Notes under the pieces: generated by a model
Seen by the model: the letters and a program-made list of their open reading frames with translations, nothing else
Database searches by the model: none
Told to the model about the DNA's origin: nothing
Program-made: the position numbers and the translations under genes
From: Primula veris
Taxonomy: Eukaryota > Streptophyta > Magnoliopsida > Ericales > Primulaceae
DNA length: 64,000 nucleotides
Direction of reading: 5' to 3'
Assembly: GCA_963682055.1 (NCBI GenBank)
Contig: OY821742.1
Span: 25,112,560-25,176,559 of the forward strand
In this document: positions 11,801 through 24,100 of the stretch, in pieces
Layout of the letters: each line of letters opens with the position of its first letter
Position numbering within the stretch: the first letter of the stretch is position 1

Positions 11801-14049
11801 TCTGCCTCATTTGCTGAAAGGCTAATATAAATGAATAGATAAAATAGAAATAGTAAAATGCATGTTGCCTATTGGGGGAAATAAATTCTTGATTACATGA
11901 GATGTCCAGGGAACATCTTTTCAAATTACATGTAAAGGCCCAAGATAAACAACCTTACGATAAGGAGTTCAAAATTTCCCATTATCCGTTGCAGAATAAA
12001 AATATAATATAAAATAAAATAAAACCTTACAAGAAGACAAGAAAGTGAATCACCATCTCCAAGGGTGGAATCCGTATGCCAGTTATGTCCTCTTCCTGGT
12101 CAAAGCTCTGAAAATTGAGAAAAAAAACCATTTTGAAGTTTGCATCACCGCCTTTGTTACTCGAAAAACCAACTGACTTCATCAAATCATAAAAAATAAA
12201 AAAGGCGAAAAAAGAACCTCATGATACCAGGAATACAAAGGGATGATTCCCAAACCATCCATAAGCATCGGGTTTGTCTGCACTCCAAGTCGCTTACATG
12301 CGTTGAGCAATTTATCCAACTTCGACAATGAATCAACCTACAAAGAATAATGTAACTTATTTTTAGATGTGTTCCCAATTGAGAAATTCCAGATTCCAGA
12401 ATCCTAAGTATATGCCAAACGTATATACAACACTATGTGGAATAAGTTCATTCCAATGATATAGCACTAGAAAATCTAACATGGCAATATGGAGGGTTTA
12501 AGCTCACTTTGGACCAAATGCGATTGAAGCGTTATTAAGTTCCCTTAGATATGCTGAGGTCAAATAATTCTAGTTTAATTTGCCTGCACAATTGTTCAGA
12601 ACATTGACTTTACAATTTATGAAAAGAACAATTTGGCAAGAATAATAAGGAAAACGAGAGAGGACTGCTAGCATGATCAAGATGTGGGACAAAGTAAAGA
12701 AACATATGGAGTCATATTCAGACCCTCATGTACCATCTTATAATTTCTCCTAGCAATGAGGTGATGGATCTACGTGGATTAGGACCATCACCTGAAATAG
12801 GTAAAGAATCATCCTCTACATGAAGAAGTGTAGATAAAATACTACTAATATGTGGGAATATCAGATATCCAAAACCGCATTCCTCGTGTGCAAAATGTGA
12901 TGGATAAGAAATAAATTGTTCCTGTACCAGTACCGCCATATTTTGTGAAATTCGTTTTCATCATCAGATTAGACAAAAGAAATCTTAGCACCAAACAAAT
13001 GTAAGAGCATGACGACGTGAATTAACTGAATTACCAAGGCAATGAATGTGGAAAGGTAGATTGCAATTCTAGTGTTCTACTAAATTACTAATCCAAGCAG
13101 ACACCCAATATCTGGCATTCCTAATAAACCTTGAATCCAACACAAATTATATATCTACAAACCTAACCAGGGATTATTACTGATTTGCAACCAGTCTGAC
13201 ACATTTCCAAAAATATACACTAACCTATCAGTTCAATAAGTCAATGACAGTTTTCATTAATATAGTCATTAAACTATTTCCTTCTAATTTCAAAGGTGAG
13301 ATGGTTATGTTTTCATTTTCTTCCGCGGGATGTATACAAAACAGCCATATATATAGCTAATAAATTGGTTTACAGTTTTAGGATCCGTTTGGCAACAGAT
13401 TTTTTTAGTTGATTTTTGGATTTTAGATTTTAAAAATCTATGGGTGTTTGGCAAGTCAGATTATTCAGCTTCTAAAAATCTGATTTTTAGGCTGAAAAGG
13501 CTACAAAATCAAGATTTTTAAACTCTAGCTTTTCAATGAATTCTTAAAACAGATTTTTAAAATCTGATTTTGAACCAAAAAATATGTTTACCAAACATAG
13601 CCTTAGTAACATTTTCAGTAATGGTACGAAATAAATAAACGGGTTCCCTTGGTCTCTGAAACAGTAAAATCCCTATGTAACTGTATAATTAACACATGTG
13701 GTGAATATCGAATACTTTGTTTACTAATAAAGTAATTCCTTTTGGAAATTATAATGAAAAGATTACTGCAGAAATTTAAAAGAAAAAAGAGAGAAACTAT
13801 ACATCATGATCTTCCTCGAAACGGCACCAAATATCATGGTTACCAGGAACATAGAAAACATACTCAAATCTATCCTTCAATAGTGAAAGGGTCAAAACAA
13901 AGTTCTTATATGTCTCAGCCACGTCACCTGCCACTAGAAGAACATTACTCCTGTAGTTTTCGGTAGATAGGGAGCTGACCCACGCCATATTCTCAGAATA
14001 GTCTGTATGTAAATCCGATAATACGAAAACTCGCAATCCACTTGTTTCC
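8884..14049 (-). CDS. Calcineurin-like metallophosphoesterase gene (5' exon not resolved)
   Basis: Minus-strand exons joined by GT-AG introns in consistent phase: 13803-14049, 12218-12337, 12054-12107, 10475-10638, 9867-10043 and 8884-9097, which ends at TAA 8884-8886. Together they encode about 325 residues. The full metallophosphoesterase signature is present in order: LSDLHTDY (metal-binding Asp and His), VAGDVAE, VPGNHDIW, a His in SFSHFVPR and FGHTH near the C-terminus. These residues bind the two metal ions that hydrolyse phosphoesters. I do not know the substrate. The first listed exon begins in phase 2, so an upstream exon is missing. Alternatively the frame simply continues to an ATG at 14201 without an intron. 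Two introns exceed 1.4 kb and carry transposon fragments, yet the exons are free of stops, so the gene is probably functional. Confidence 0.88.
10738..10880. mobile_element. Tourist-like MITE (PIF/Harbinger) in intron
   Basis: A 143-bp element whose ends are imperfect inverted repeats (AGCCCTGTTTGG against GGCTCCATTTGG read on the other strand). The 3-bp flanking repeat TAA lies at 10735-10737 and 10881-10883. There is no coding capacity. It sits in the intron between phosphoesterase exons 10475-10638 and 12054-12107. TAA/TTA duplications and GGnnC...TTTGG ends are typical of Tourist MITEs. Confidence 0.65.
11192..11597 (-). mobile_element. Possible solo LTR in intron
   Basis: On the minus strand the segment starts TGTTGGGACAGAGG and ends GGGTTTCATCA. 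It includes a promoter-proximal style region rich in CT and the phrase TTTTCTCCTCTATTTCGA. This resembles a short plant LTR of about 400 bp, but no internal region or clear target duplication is seen. A 9-bp inverted match (acctaaaat / attttaggt) spans its two borders. It lies in a 1.4-kb intron of the phosphoesterase gene. Confidence 0.35.
13381..13602. mobile_element. Tourist-like MITE in intron
   Basis: A 222-bp non-coding element with imperfect inverted ends (GGATCCGTTTGGCAA against GGCTATGTTTGGTAA) flanked by TTA at 13378-13380 and 13603-13605. The interior is rich in the motif aaaatctgattttt and its complement, so the single strand can fold. It lies in the intron between the first two resolved phosphoesterase exons. 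Confidence 0.7.
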
Positions 14050-15532
14050 CTGCAAATATATGGTTCAATTGGGGACCTTGTTATGCATAACTGCTTCGTA
14101 TTTCTGACGTATTTATTACATAATTTATGTTTTGGTAAATAATGTGGAAGAATGGGTTCTGAAAATAAGCCCAAGCATGATGGAGGCGCCTTCACTAACA
14201 TCGATAGGTTGAGTAGCTCGATAGAAGTTATGATCTACAAGACTATAATAAAACGTATCAAGTTATGAACTTATTTCAAGTAAGAATATTAAGTAACAAA
14301 CAACAATAACCAGAAGCAACTGAATATACTATAGAAGTGAAAGTAAATCTTTCGCACTATGAACACAAGAAGAAACAAGTTTGTTGTTATGCTTTTTCAT
14401 TTGGCAAGTTTTTTCTTTTCATAACACATTGACCGGGTGAGATCCATATTTTAGCAAATTATGGACAAGCTAGCAGATAGAGGACCTGAGTTGAGACATA
14501 TTAAGTTACAAAGCCCAACTATGACATGGATGAATATAAACAATATCCATTTTGATAATCTACAAGTGCAATCAAAGCACCCTCTTCATGTACACTTAAA
14601 TATTCTCATTCCAGCTTGTTTGCCTACAGCTTTTATGTAGATAAAATGGCTTATTTGAGGTTAACAAAAAGTGGAGTTTCAAGCCAGAAAACAAAAGTTA
14701 AACTTTTGAGTTGACCAACCAAGTGCATTGCCACTTAAACAGAAACAAGATAAACTTAAGCTGCAAACAAAGCAAGTACATAACAGGTACACATATTTTA
14801 AGAAGAAAAGGGGGAAAAAAACTAAAGGTACAATTTTCAAGACCTATTTAGCTATAAGTCCGTGTTATATCTTTCAGTTTCGTCATATATTTGACATTAT
14901 TCCATATAAACAACGGTATACGACACAACACCTTAGTCCAAGGTGAAAACTTTCACCGTTACACCTTTATTGGACAAAAATAAATAAATCACCCTTTTGT
15001 ATAGTTTTTTAAAAACATATATATACAGGGATAGGAATTATACACACATAAATTTACATATTCATCCCAACCCTCCATTAAGTTTACTTTTTAATGGTCA
15101 AAGATTGTTTTTTATTTACTTAGTAAACATACTTTGCTAATAAAAATACGCGATCATCTCTTTTAATAAAAACATTCCTGCTTCTATTTAACTATATATA
15201 TGTATTGTTAAATAGTTAAATAACAGAAAACTTAGGATGTTAAATAAATCAAAGCAAATTATGTATAGGACCATTTAGCAAAAAGGGAATTTATTTTTTA
15301 GCAAAAAGGTACAATTTAGGATACGTATTAAGTAAAATAAGCCAAGTGTTGTAAATTCTAATACTGATGAAATGAGAACAAAAGACGTATCGAATGAAGG
15401 GTTATTTAGTTACTGATTTTAATTTTAGTAATTTGTTAAGGAAACTGGAAAACAATCTACATATTTTGTAGAAACGCAACTAACCCTTTTTTTGTTGTTT
15501 ATTTAAGAATTACAAACCTATAAAATCTAATA

Positions 15533-15555
15533 AGAGAGAGAGAGAGAGAGAGAGG
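15533..15555. repeat. (AG)n microsatellite
   Basis: An uninterrupted run of about 11 AG dinucleotides. GA/CT runs are common in plant promoters and 5' UTRs. This one lies about 1.5 kb upstream of the first resolved exon of the minus-strand phosphoesterase gene. Confidence 0.9.
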
Positions 15556-16224
15556 GAGTACGGTTGGTAAGTCGTCGAGGAAATGACGTGTCAACGCAAA
15601 CAGCCCAAACTGTTTTAAGTTCCAAGATTAAAACTCAAATAGAATTGTTACCAATTTACCATGGTTAAAACAGTATGAATATACAATTAACTTTAACGGG
15701 TTTAGACTTCGGGTACCCCCACTTAGTTTTTCTATAATAAATGTCATGCTTTTTAACAAATTTCATATTGTTTTTCCATTTTATTAAATCAACTAAAATT
15801 TAACAAATATTCTCATTTTAACTTTAGTTATCTTTTTTTTTTTTTTTCAATCTTTAATTTAATGTATAAGGGCATTATAGATATTTGAGCTATTACACAA
15901 AACAATTACTTCATGTCTATAAATAATTTCTTTTCCAACGATGCACTAACATTTCGGAACACATCATTTAGAAATCTTGATTACTTAATTAGAAAATTTG
16001 GTTCAGTTAATTCTATTTTAAAACTTTTTTTATATAATTTTAATAAATTTAAATAAAATAAATTATAACTCAAAAGTTGTAAATAAAACTGTATAAGTAC
16101 TAAATTTACGTTATGGAAATTCTAGAGACTACTTTGCGTCCTATATAAAAATTTATATTTTTTTTCCTACAAAATGTTCAGAAATTTTCAAATAAAAATT
16201 TAATTTCTTTTTCTTTTTTAATTC

Positions 16225-16425
16225 ATCAAACAGGCGGGATCCCACCTCATTCTTTCTCCTCCATCGCGGCTCCATACTCTAGTTTCTTTCTGCAAGGACG
16301 CAAAAGAGATCAATGCGCTTGCATTTTCAGCACCGTTAAAGATAGTGGCGTCGTTGCTATGCCACTACCAGCCATAAGAGGCTCGTCTCCGTCCACCGTT
16401 ATACATTTATACATGCTCTAAATAT
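16225..16425. other. GC-rich island, unassigned
   Basis: About 200 bp of clearly higher GC content inside very AT-rich DNA, starting near 'aacaggcgggatcccacc'. It has short open frames on both strands: plus strand through SSIAAPYSSFFLQGRKRD and MPLPAIRGSS, minus strand from MAGSGIATTPLSL. None is long enough to identify. It could be a 5' exon or UTR of the minus-strand gene, or part of a lost gene. Confidence 0.3.
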
Positions 16426-16591
16426 ACTTAGAGCATCCGCATCTGTTTTCTCAAAACATAATTTTTTCTAAAATTTGATGATTATGATATAAAAAGTGAC
16501 ATGCATTAGAAACCCTATAAATTACTTAAATTTAAGAAAACACAAAATTCACCTCATATATGAGAAATGCATATGATTTACTAAATTAATA

Positions 16592-16828
16592 CTTCCTCTA
16601 TCTCTAAACAAATGTCGCCTACGAAATTAAATACAATTTTGACCGATAATTTTTTCATATTTAAATTGCCGGAAAAAATTATTTTAAAAGTTAATCACGT
16701 AGTTTATGGTTAGAACTATACGATGACATTTTCAATTTCATTTCGGTAATTTTGTTATGAAAATTTTGATGGTCAAATTTACATGTATTTTCGTAGGAAA
16801 AATTTGTTTAGAGACGAATGAGAGAAAG
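16592..16828. mobile_element. Stowaway-like MITE (Tc1/mariner)
   Basis: The left end cttcctctatctctaaacaa is mirrored at the right end (ttgtttagagacgaatgaga) as an inverted repeat. This resembles the CTCCCTCCGTCCCTAAATAA consensus of Stowaway elements. The left flank ends in the expected TA; the right flank reads TG, probably a mutated TA. Length is about 237 bp and there is no coding capacity. Confidence 0.65.
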
Positions 16829-16844
16829 TGAAGGTTTCTAGCAA

Positions 16845-17402
16845 TATTGTGAATATGAAAATCTGCCAAAGTTTTGTTATGCTTGTCACAAGAAAGGTCA
16901 CATTGATTCAGAGTGCAAGATTAATTTTAAAGGGGAAAAGTCGAAGAAATTGGACATAGATAAAAATGTCAAAAATAAAATTAAGGGTCAAATTTCTCAA
17001 AGAGAATGGTATTTTAATGAGAATTTCAGTGAAAAAGGAGCAGTTAATATGAAGAATACTACCGAAGAAAGTACTAAAAATTGGGTAAAAAAGCGGGTTT
17101 TGAAGTTAGAGTTGATAAGCCAGAAGCTTTAAAAGATTTAATTAATTTAAACCAAGGTTCAGACGAAAAAGTCAAAGATACAGAAGCATTGTGGTAGTGG
17201 TTTGACAAACCAAGAAAATGAAAGTACTCCAATAGATATAAACAGCTATAGAAAGGAAAAAACCAAAAGAAAAAATAGTTCAAGATAACGGTAAGGAGAG
17301 ATTAAATTAAAGCAATAAAAGTGGCTATTGTTCTAATTCCTATCACAACAGAGTTAGGATTTCCATTACCACTTTGGACAATCTTCCCTGCTAGTCCGAC
17401 GT
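16845..17402 (+). pseudogene. Zinc-knuckle (DUF4283/LINE-ORF1-type) remnant, left half
   Basis: The frame at 16854 reads YENLPKFCYACHKKGHIDSEC, a CCHC knuckle with the YE-LP-FC lead-in typical of zf-CCHC_4 in plant DUF4283 proteins and LINE ORF1s. A Lys/Asn/Glu-rich tail follows to a stop near 17130. A frameshifted continuation (frame of 17342: ITTELGFPLPLWTIF) runs up to the gypsy insertion at 17402 and matches frame with sequence right of the element. No upstream DUF4283 domain remains; a MITE lies immediately upstream. Decayed, non-functional. Confidence 0.6.
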
Positions 17403-18889
17403 TGTTGACACCTAAAATTTACGGTCATTAAAAATACGTTTCATGTCTTTAAAACAAAATTAAATTGATTACTAATATCTAAATTTAAATAAAAAAAAAG
17501 TTATTAGTAATTTAAAAGAAAAGAAATTATAATTTATTATCCCATAAAATTAAGATAGTGAATTAAAATAAAATAAAAATATTTATTTTGCTAAAACTCA
17601 TTCAGTATGGAGCAAACAAAGAGTTTCTTAAAATTATAGAACTCATTAAAATGTTTTCAAACCATAAATACTAAATTTAAATCAAATAATAAGTGTTGGT
17701 CTTATATGATAATGAGCCGAAACTTAGGGAGGTGCCCTTGCAATTAAAAGTCCACCTCAAAAGCTATAAATAAAGGGGTGGGGGTGCCATAATTCTTTCA
17801 ATCGAAAAAATCTTGAAGACTAGAGAGAGAAGCTCCTCCACAGACTCCAGGAAATCAGCTCCGCTCCTCCACGGCCGCCATGGAATCAGCTCCGCTCCTC
17901 CACAAACGTCAGGGGATTAACTCCTAGGAAAAACTCAGCATACTCCGGCCTCAACGAACGCCTTCAAAGTCTGCAACAAATCTGCAACAAACTTGGCATT
18001 CGATCTTCAAGAACGTCTAAAAGCAGCAAGCAAGGCGTTTCTACGGATCAAAATCTTCAAGTTCTTCCCCAAATCTGAAGAACTCCTACAACAAATCTGA
18101 CTTCGATCTTCAGGAACGACTACAAACAATAAGCAAGACGTTTCTGCAAATCAAAGTCTTCAAAGTTCTTCACCAAATCTAAAGAAGTTCTGCAACAAAT
18201 CTGCCTTCGATCTTCAGGAACGATTACAAGCAATAAGCAAGACGTTTCTGCAAATCAAAGTCTTCAAAGTTCTTCACCAAATCTAAAGAAGTTCTGCAAC
18301 AAATCTGCCTTCGATCTTCAGGAACGACTACAAGCAATAAGCAAGACGTTTCTGCAAATCAAAGTCTTCAAAATTCTTCACCAAATCTAAAGAAGTTCTA
18401 CAACAAATCGGCATTCGATCTTCAGGAACGACTACAAGCAGTAAGCAAGACGTTTCTGCAAATCAAAGTCTTCAAAGTTCTTCAACAAATCTGAAGATCT
18501 CCACCCAAGAAATCTATAACAAACCGGCATTCGACCTTCAGGAACGACTACACAGAAGCAAAAACACGTTTCTCTAGATCAAAATCTTCAAGTTCTTCCC
18601 CAAATCTGAGGAGCGTCAAGATCATCAACGAAATCAACAAAACTACAAAGTTCTTCATCAAAGCCGAAAATTTTTACTCAACTTCAGCAAACTCAACAAA
18701 ATTCATCAGAGAGTCTACAACAGCATTTCGAGCCATCATAAATTGTTCGAAGAGGAGAATCAAAGGACTTTTATTTCTATATTTTATTTTAGAAATTATC
18801 AAAGATTGTACCCGCAAATTAATTGATAAATAAAATTTACTTTGCTTCGCATTCATTTTTCTTGTCTTCAACACTTGGTGGAAAGTTCG
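17403..18889 (+). repeat. Tat element 5' LTR (right border approximate)
   Basis: Starts TGTTGACACC and matches the 3' LTR closely through 'gaaagttcg' near 18889. A TATA-like word (ctataaataaagg, about 17764) lies before a C/T-rich tract. The distal third is an array of 104-bp units. Beyond about 18880 the two LTRs stop matching, so the exact end and any primer-binding site could not be fixed; the sequence that follows (cttggtggaaagttcg) resembles no standard primer site. Confidence 0.85.
18026..18580 (+). repeat. 104-bp tandem array in 5' LTR
   Basis: The word aagcaagacgtttctg starts at 18131, 18235, 18339 and 18443, exactly 104 bp apart. More diverged copies lie at about 18025 and 18560. 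Each unit contains ttcaggaacgactacaag and caaagtcttcaaag. The 3' LTR carries only three of the close copies. Confidence 0.92.
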
Positions 18890-20822
18890 ATTACTACGTC
18901 CAGTATGGTAAAGCACAAGAAGTGAATCCATTTCATCTAAAAAGCACCCTAACAACGAATTTGGTGAAGAATCGAATGCAAACGAAGTTGGGAAATCCTC
19001 AAGTTTTGACAGTGCCTCTGAAGTTCCTGATGAAGTGTGCAAAATAGAAGAAATCAGCCAGATTCCGCATACGTCTGAGCCTTGTAAAGATCTTTGTCAA
19101 GAATGCCAACAAGCTGTTAAAGAAAGATATGAAGCCAATGATAAACAAGTTGGGAAGCTTAAGGAAACCGATGGGGACTACTACGTTCTATGTTACAAAG
19201 AGCGAGTGATTGAAGAATCCACCCCGGAAAGACCGAGCATGGAGGTTCCAATCGCCTACTACTATCGAGGAAATCCTATTTACAAGTTCAAAGATGATGA
19301 CGGTCATTGCTTCTGGGATGTTTGTGAATGTGATGGTTGAATAAATGATAGATACTCTGAAGAAGAGGATGAAGATGACTGGTATGCTGCCTCATGTAAC
19401 GTCGCAGCTATCGAAGAGCTCCCCAAAGAAAATGAGGATGAGTCCACTACACTCTCAGCAACACCCACTCAATCTGAAGAAGTAAATGAAGTAACAAACG
19501 TGACGACTATCAACTTCTCTGACGAAAACTTATTACTCGATGCAAAATCCCATAATCATCCATTGTTCGTTTCTGGCTACGCACGAGAGAAGAAAGTTAA
19601 GAGGATTTTACTAGACGGAGGATCTGCCGTCAATATTTTACCACTACGAATTGTTAATGATCTTGGGATCACGATTGATGAGCTATCTCCCAGCCGCCTA
19701 ATGATTCAAGGATTTAACCAAGATGGACAAAGAGCGATTGGCACAATACGTTTGGAGCTTGTCATCGGCGACCTTACATCAACTTCTTTGTTTCACGTCC
19801 TCAATGCAAAGACTTCAAATAACATGCTTGTTTGTCGACCTTGGATTCACGAGATAGAGTCATCCCATCAACTCTTCACCAATGTTTTAAGTGTTGCCAA
19901 AACTATGTCGTGAAGAAAGTTGAAGCTGATAACAATCCCTTCAACGGAGTGGAAGCTTACTTCGCCGACGCCAAGTTCTATGTGGATAAACCAAAGAAGG
20001 AAGATGTCCTTGAATATCTTTCACCAGCTGTTGTGGAAATGAAAACTAAAGAAGGCCAACGAGGCAAGAGTACAAAAAGTAAGAGTTTGCTAACAAACAA
20101 GAAAGAAACTCCAGTGGTTTGCTACGCTCCCAAGTCAAGTAACATCGATGATCGGAATTTCAAAGACTTAACAATTCCTGTCACTACGATCGAACGAACA
20201 ACAATACTCAAAGGTTTTATGCGACCAACACATGGTCATGTTAGTGAACATAGAGAGACTTCAAGCACTAAATCTTTTTTGCGAAAAAACCTGCAAGATA
20301 CTTACAAATTGTGGATACTCCAAGGAAATTTCGAATCTGCTTGGAAAGCTTGTCCCAAAAGTAACTGGAGAAAAGGTTCACGGTTTAAATTCAACACAAA
20401 ATATGCTCAAGTAAAAGGATTTCACGGTGAAAGAATCTCATGTTGGAATTGGCTACAAGATGCATGTTCCAGCTCGTATTATCATAAAGAAGTCAAATGA
20501 TTGTTATACTACATTCGAGGATGCTGAATCGATAGGAGAAAATGATGTTCCTGTCATCGATCACCATGGACTACAAAACTTGCCACCAATGACTCCTCAA
20601 CGGTCATTGGAAAGGAAATTGGTTCTTGAACGAATGAGGGTAAATGTGATTTCACGGTCTGTATTTAAAAGATTATCAAGTAGGCGACCATCAGTATTTG
20701 GACGACTTGGTAGAAGAAGATCTATCTTTGACCGACTTGGCACGACAACGAATACATTAGCTTCTCAAAGGTATCTCGCAAGAAAGGTCCAAGTAGTCGT
20801 TATTGTCCAAGGTACCACATAG
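18890..20822 (+). pseudogene. Tat gag tail, protease and linker (broken)
   Basis: Coding sequence resumes near 19035 with a Glu/Lys-rich region ending YYYRGNPIYKFKDDDGHCFW, interrupted by TGA at 19338. The protease follows in the same frame with RILLDGGSAVNILP near 19605-19645. Retroviral-type proteases have DSG or DTG at the active site; here it reads DGG. After a frameshift near 19910, the linker (VEADNNPFNGVEAYFADAKF) runs to about 20500, then shifts frame again. Only about 600 bp separate the LTR from the protease, far less than a Tat gag needs, so the N-terminal and central parts of gag, including the zinc knuckle, are missing. Confidence 0.85.
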
Positions 20823-21182
20823 ACGAAAACCTTGCAAGTCACAATGTCTTACCATATCACGGGGATCGATGAGGAAGATCATATCAAATAAGAGGTAGAA
20901 GATGCTCCTGAAGAACTCGAAGAAGGTGTTAAATCTATTGTGGATGAATTGAAAGAAGTCAACCTTGGCACGACGGATGCTCCGCGACCTACATACCTAA
21001 GTGCACTTTTAAGCGAAGAAGACCAAAAAAATTACATCAAGCTTCTTAGGGACTACAAAGACGTGTTCGCATAGAGTTACGAAGAGATGCCATGACTTGA
21101 TCCCAAAATAGCAGTTCATCATCTCGCAGTAAAATGAGGATCTAGACCAGTAAAGCAAGCTCAATGACAATTCCGAGCAGAG

Positions 21183-24100
21183 TTGGTTCAACAGATTGAA
21201 GTGGAAGTCAACAAACTTATCGATGCATGTTTCATAAGGGAAGTCAAATATCCAACGTGGATCTCGAGCATAGTTCCAGTCAAGAAGAAAAATGGACAAA
21301 TACGAGTTTGCGTAGACTTTCGAGACCTGAACAGCGCATGCCCTAAAGATGAATTTCCACTCCCAATAACCGAGCTAATGATTGATTCTACTACCGTACA
21401 TGAAGCCTTTTCATTCATGGATGGATCCTCAGGCTACAACCAAATTCGCATGGATCCAAAGGATGAAGAGATGACTGCTTTCAGAATGCCAAAAGGGATT
21501 TATTGCTACAAAGTCATGCCATTTGGATTGAAGAATGCTGGAGCAACATATCAAAGAGCAATGCAAAGGATTTTCGATGGCTTGCTTCACAAGAATATTG
21601 AATGCTACGTCGAAGATATAGTTGTGAAGATAAAGGAGCGTCACGAACATCTAAAGGACCTTGAAGTTGTGTTTAAACGTCTGCGCCGATATCAACTAAA
21701 GATGAATCCACTAAAATGCACATTTGGAGTCACTTCTGGAAAGTTCCTTGGGTTCATCGTCCGCCATCAAGGGATCGAAATTGAGGCAATCATTAAGATT
21801 CAAGCACCAAAGAATATCCACGAGCTTCGAAGTCTACAGGGGAAGTTAGCATACATCCGAAGATTCATATCCAACCTATCTGGCCGTTGTCAACCATTTA
21901 GTCGACTTCTGAAAAAGGGAACGCCGTTCAAATGGGATGACGCCTGTGAAAATGCCTTTGAAATCATTAAATCTTATCTGACAAAGCCTCCTGTCCTAGC
22001 CGCTCCTGTTTTGGGAAGGCCATTGATCTTATACCTTGTAGCACAAGAACGTTCAATCGGAGGTCTACTTGCTCAAGAAAATGACCATGGGAAAGAAAAT
22101 GCACTCTACTACTTGAGTAGAACTATGACACCATGTGAAGTGAACTATACGCCCATTGAGAAGATGTGTCTCGCCTTGGTGTTTGCAATTACAAAATTGA
22201 GGCACTATTTTCAAGCTCACACAATTCGGTTAATATCAAAAGCAAATCCTGTTAAATACGTCATGTCAAAACCCGTATGGTCTGATCGTCTAGCAAGATG
22301 GGCACTTCTCTTCCAAGAATTCGAAATCATATATGTTCCTCAAAAGGCCGTCAAAGGACAAATGCTTGCAGATTTTCTAGCCGACCATCCGATGCCCGCC
22401 GAATGGGAGCTCTCCGAGGATCTTCCAGATGAAGACGTCATGTGGGTGGAAGTATCTCCGCCATGGACAATGTACTTTGATGGAGCAGCAAACAGTGAAG
22501 GCACAGGAGCTGGAATAGTGTTCCTAAGTCCTGAAGGAGATGTTCTACCTTATGCTTTCATCCTTGCGCAACAATGCTCCAACAATGTTGCTGAATATCA
22601 AGCTTTAATATTGGGACTCGAGATGGCTCTTGGTGCAAACTATCAACATCTCAAAATTTTTGGAGATTCTGAGTTGGTCATAAATCAAGTTACAAATGAA
22701 TATGAAGTTAAGAAAATGGAGTTGGCACCATATCGTGACTATTCTGTGAGACTTGTTGCCAAAATTGGAGATGTGACGCTAGATCATGTTCCAAGGAAAA
22801 AGAATAAACAAGCTGACGCATTGGCAAAATTGGCATCCACCATCGCCATGCCCAATAGAGATGTAAGGATTCCCGTATGTCAACGCTGGATAATTCCTCT
22901 AGAATTTGAAAAGGAAAATGAGATTGTCGAAGAAGTTACCGCGATTTCCGTCTTTGAAATTGAGAAAGAAGATTGGAGGCAGCCTATCATCCACTACTTA
23001 CAGCATGGAAAATTGTCGGATGATAAACACAAAAAGATAGATATTAGGCGAAGAGCTGCTAGGTTCATTTTCTTTAAGGATACTCTCTACCGTCGATCTT
23101 TCGAAGGTTTATTTCTACGATGTCTAAATGAAGAAGAAGGAATAAAGGCAATGGAGGAAGCTCATTCTGGAATTTGCGGTGCTCATCAGTCAGGTCCAAA
23201 GCTTCACTTCCGAGTCAAAAGAATGGGATACTACTGGCCAACTATGGTCAAAGATTGCATGTACTTTGCCAAAAGATGTCAGCCTTGTCAATTCCACGCA
23301 AATTTTATTCATCAACCGCCTCAGCTGTTACACCCTACGGTTGCGTCTTGGCCATTTGAAGCATGGGAATTGGATGCAATAGGACCACTCCCTAAGTCCT
23401 CTGAGGGGCATCTTTACATACTTGCGGCAACCGATTATTTCTCAAAATGGGCAGAAGCGGTGCCTTTGAAAGCTGTGAAGAAGGAAACGGTGGTAAACTT
23501 CATCAAATCAAATATCATATTTCGGTATGGGGTTCCATGCTACATCATCAACGACAACGGAACGTCTTTATACAATAAGTTGGTGACAAATCTATGCGAG
23601 AAATTCGGCTTCAAACAGCATAACTCTTCGATGTATAATGCGCCAGCTAACGGACTCGCAGAAGCTTTTAACAAAACACTTGGAAACTTGCTAAAGAAAG
23701 TTGTGGCAAAATCAAGAAGGGACTGGCACGAAAGGATCAAAGAAGCTCTTTGGGAATATCGAACGACATATCGAACATCAACTCAAGCCACCCTATATTC
23801 GTTGGTGTACGGAGTAGAAGCTGTCCTGCCACTGGAAACGCAAATCCCGTCGCTTAGAATCGCCCTCCAAGAAGGATTGACACTTGAGGATAATACTCGC
23901 CTTCGCCTCGAAGAACTTGAAGCACTCGACGAAAAGAGACTTGAAGCGCAACAAAGGTTGGAATGTTACCAAGCACGGATGTCGAAATCATTCAACAAGA
24001 AGGTTAAACAAAGATCGTTCCAAAAGGAAGACTTGGTGTTAGCAGTTAGAAGGCCTATCATCACAACACAACGCACTGGGAACAAATTTCTCTCCAAATG

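Larger units (their letters stand above)
14050..16591. other. Upstream / intergenic region of the phosphoesterase gene
   Basis: Mostly AT-rich sequence. On the minus strand a frame in phase with the gene stays open from 14049 up to an ATG at 14201, but the residues look non-homologous and a good acceptor (TATTTGCAG) sits at 14050. The true first exon and promoter should lie in this interval. Candidates include the GC-rich island at 16225-16425. No second gene is recognised. Confidence 0.45.

Noticed and set aside
12718..12939. Minus-strand ORF of 73 aa as an extra phosphoesterase exon
   Set aside because: It lies in an intron whose flanking exons already join in phase and match the family without it.
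13797..14201. 134-aa ORF taken as a single exon from its ATG
   Set aside because: The upstream 50 residues look non-homologous and an acceptor at 14050 fits better. It is kept as an alternative in the gene entry.
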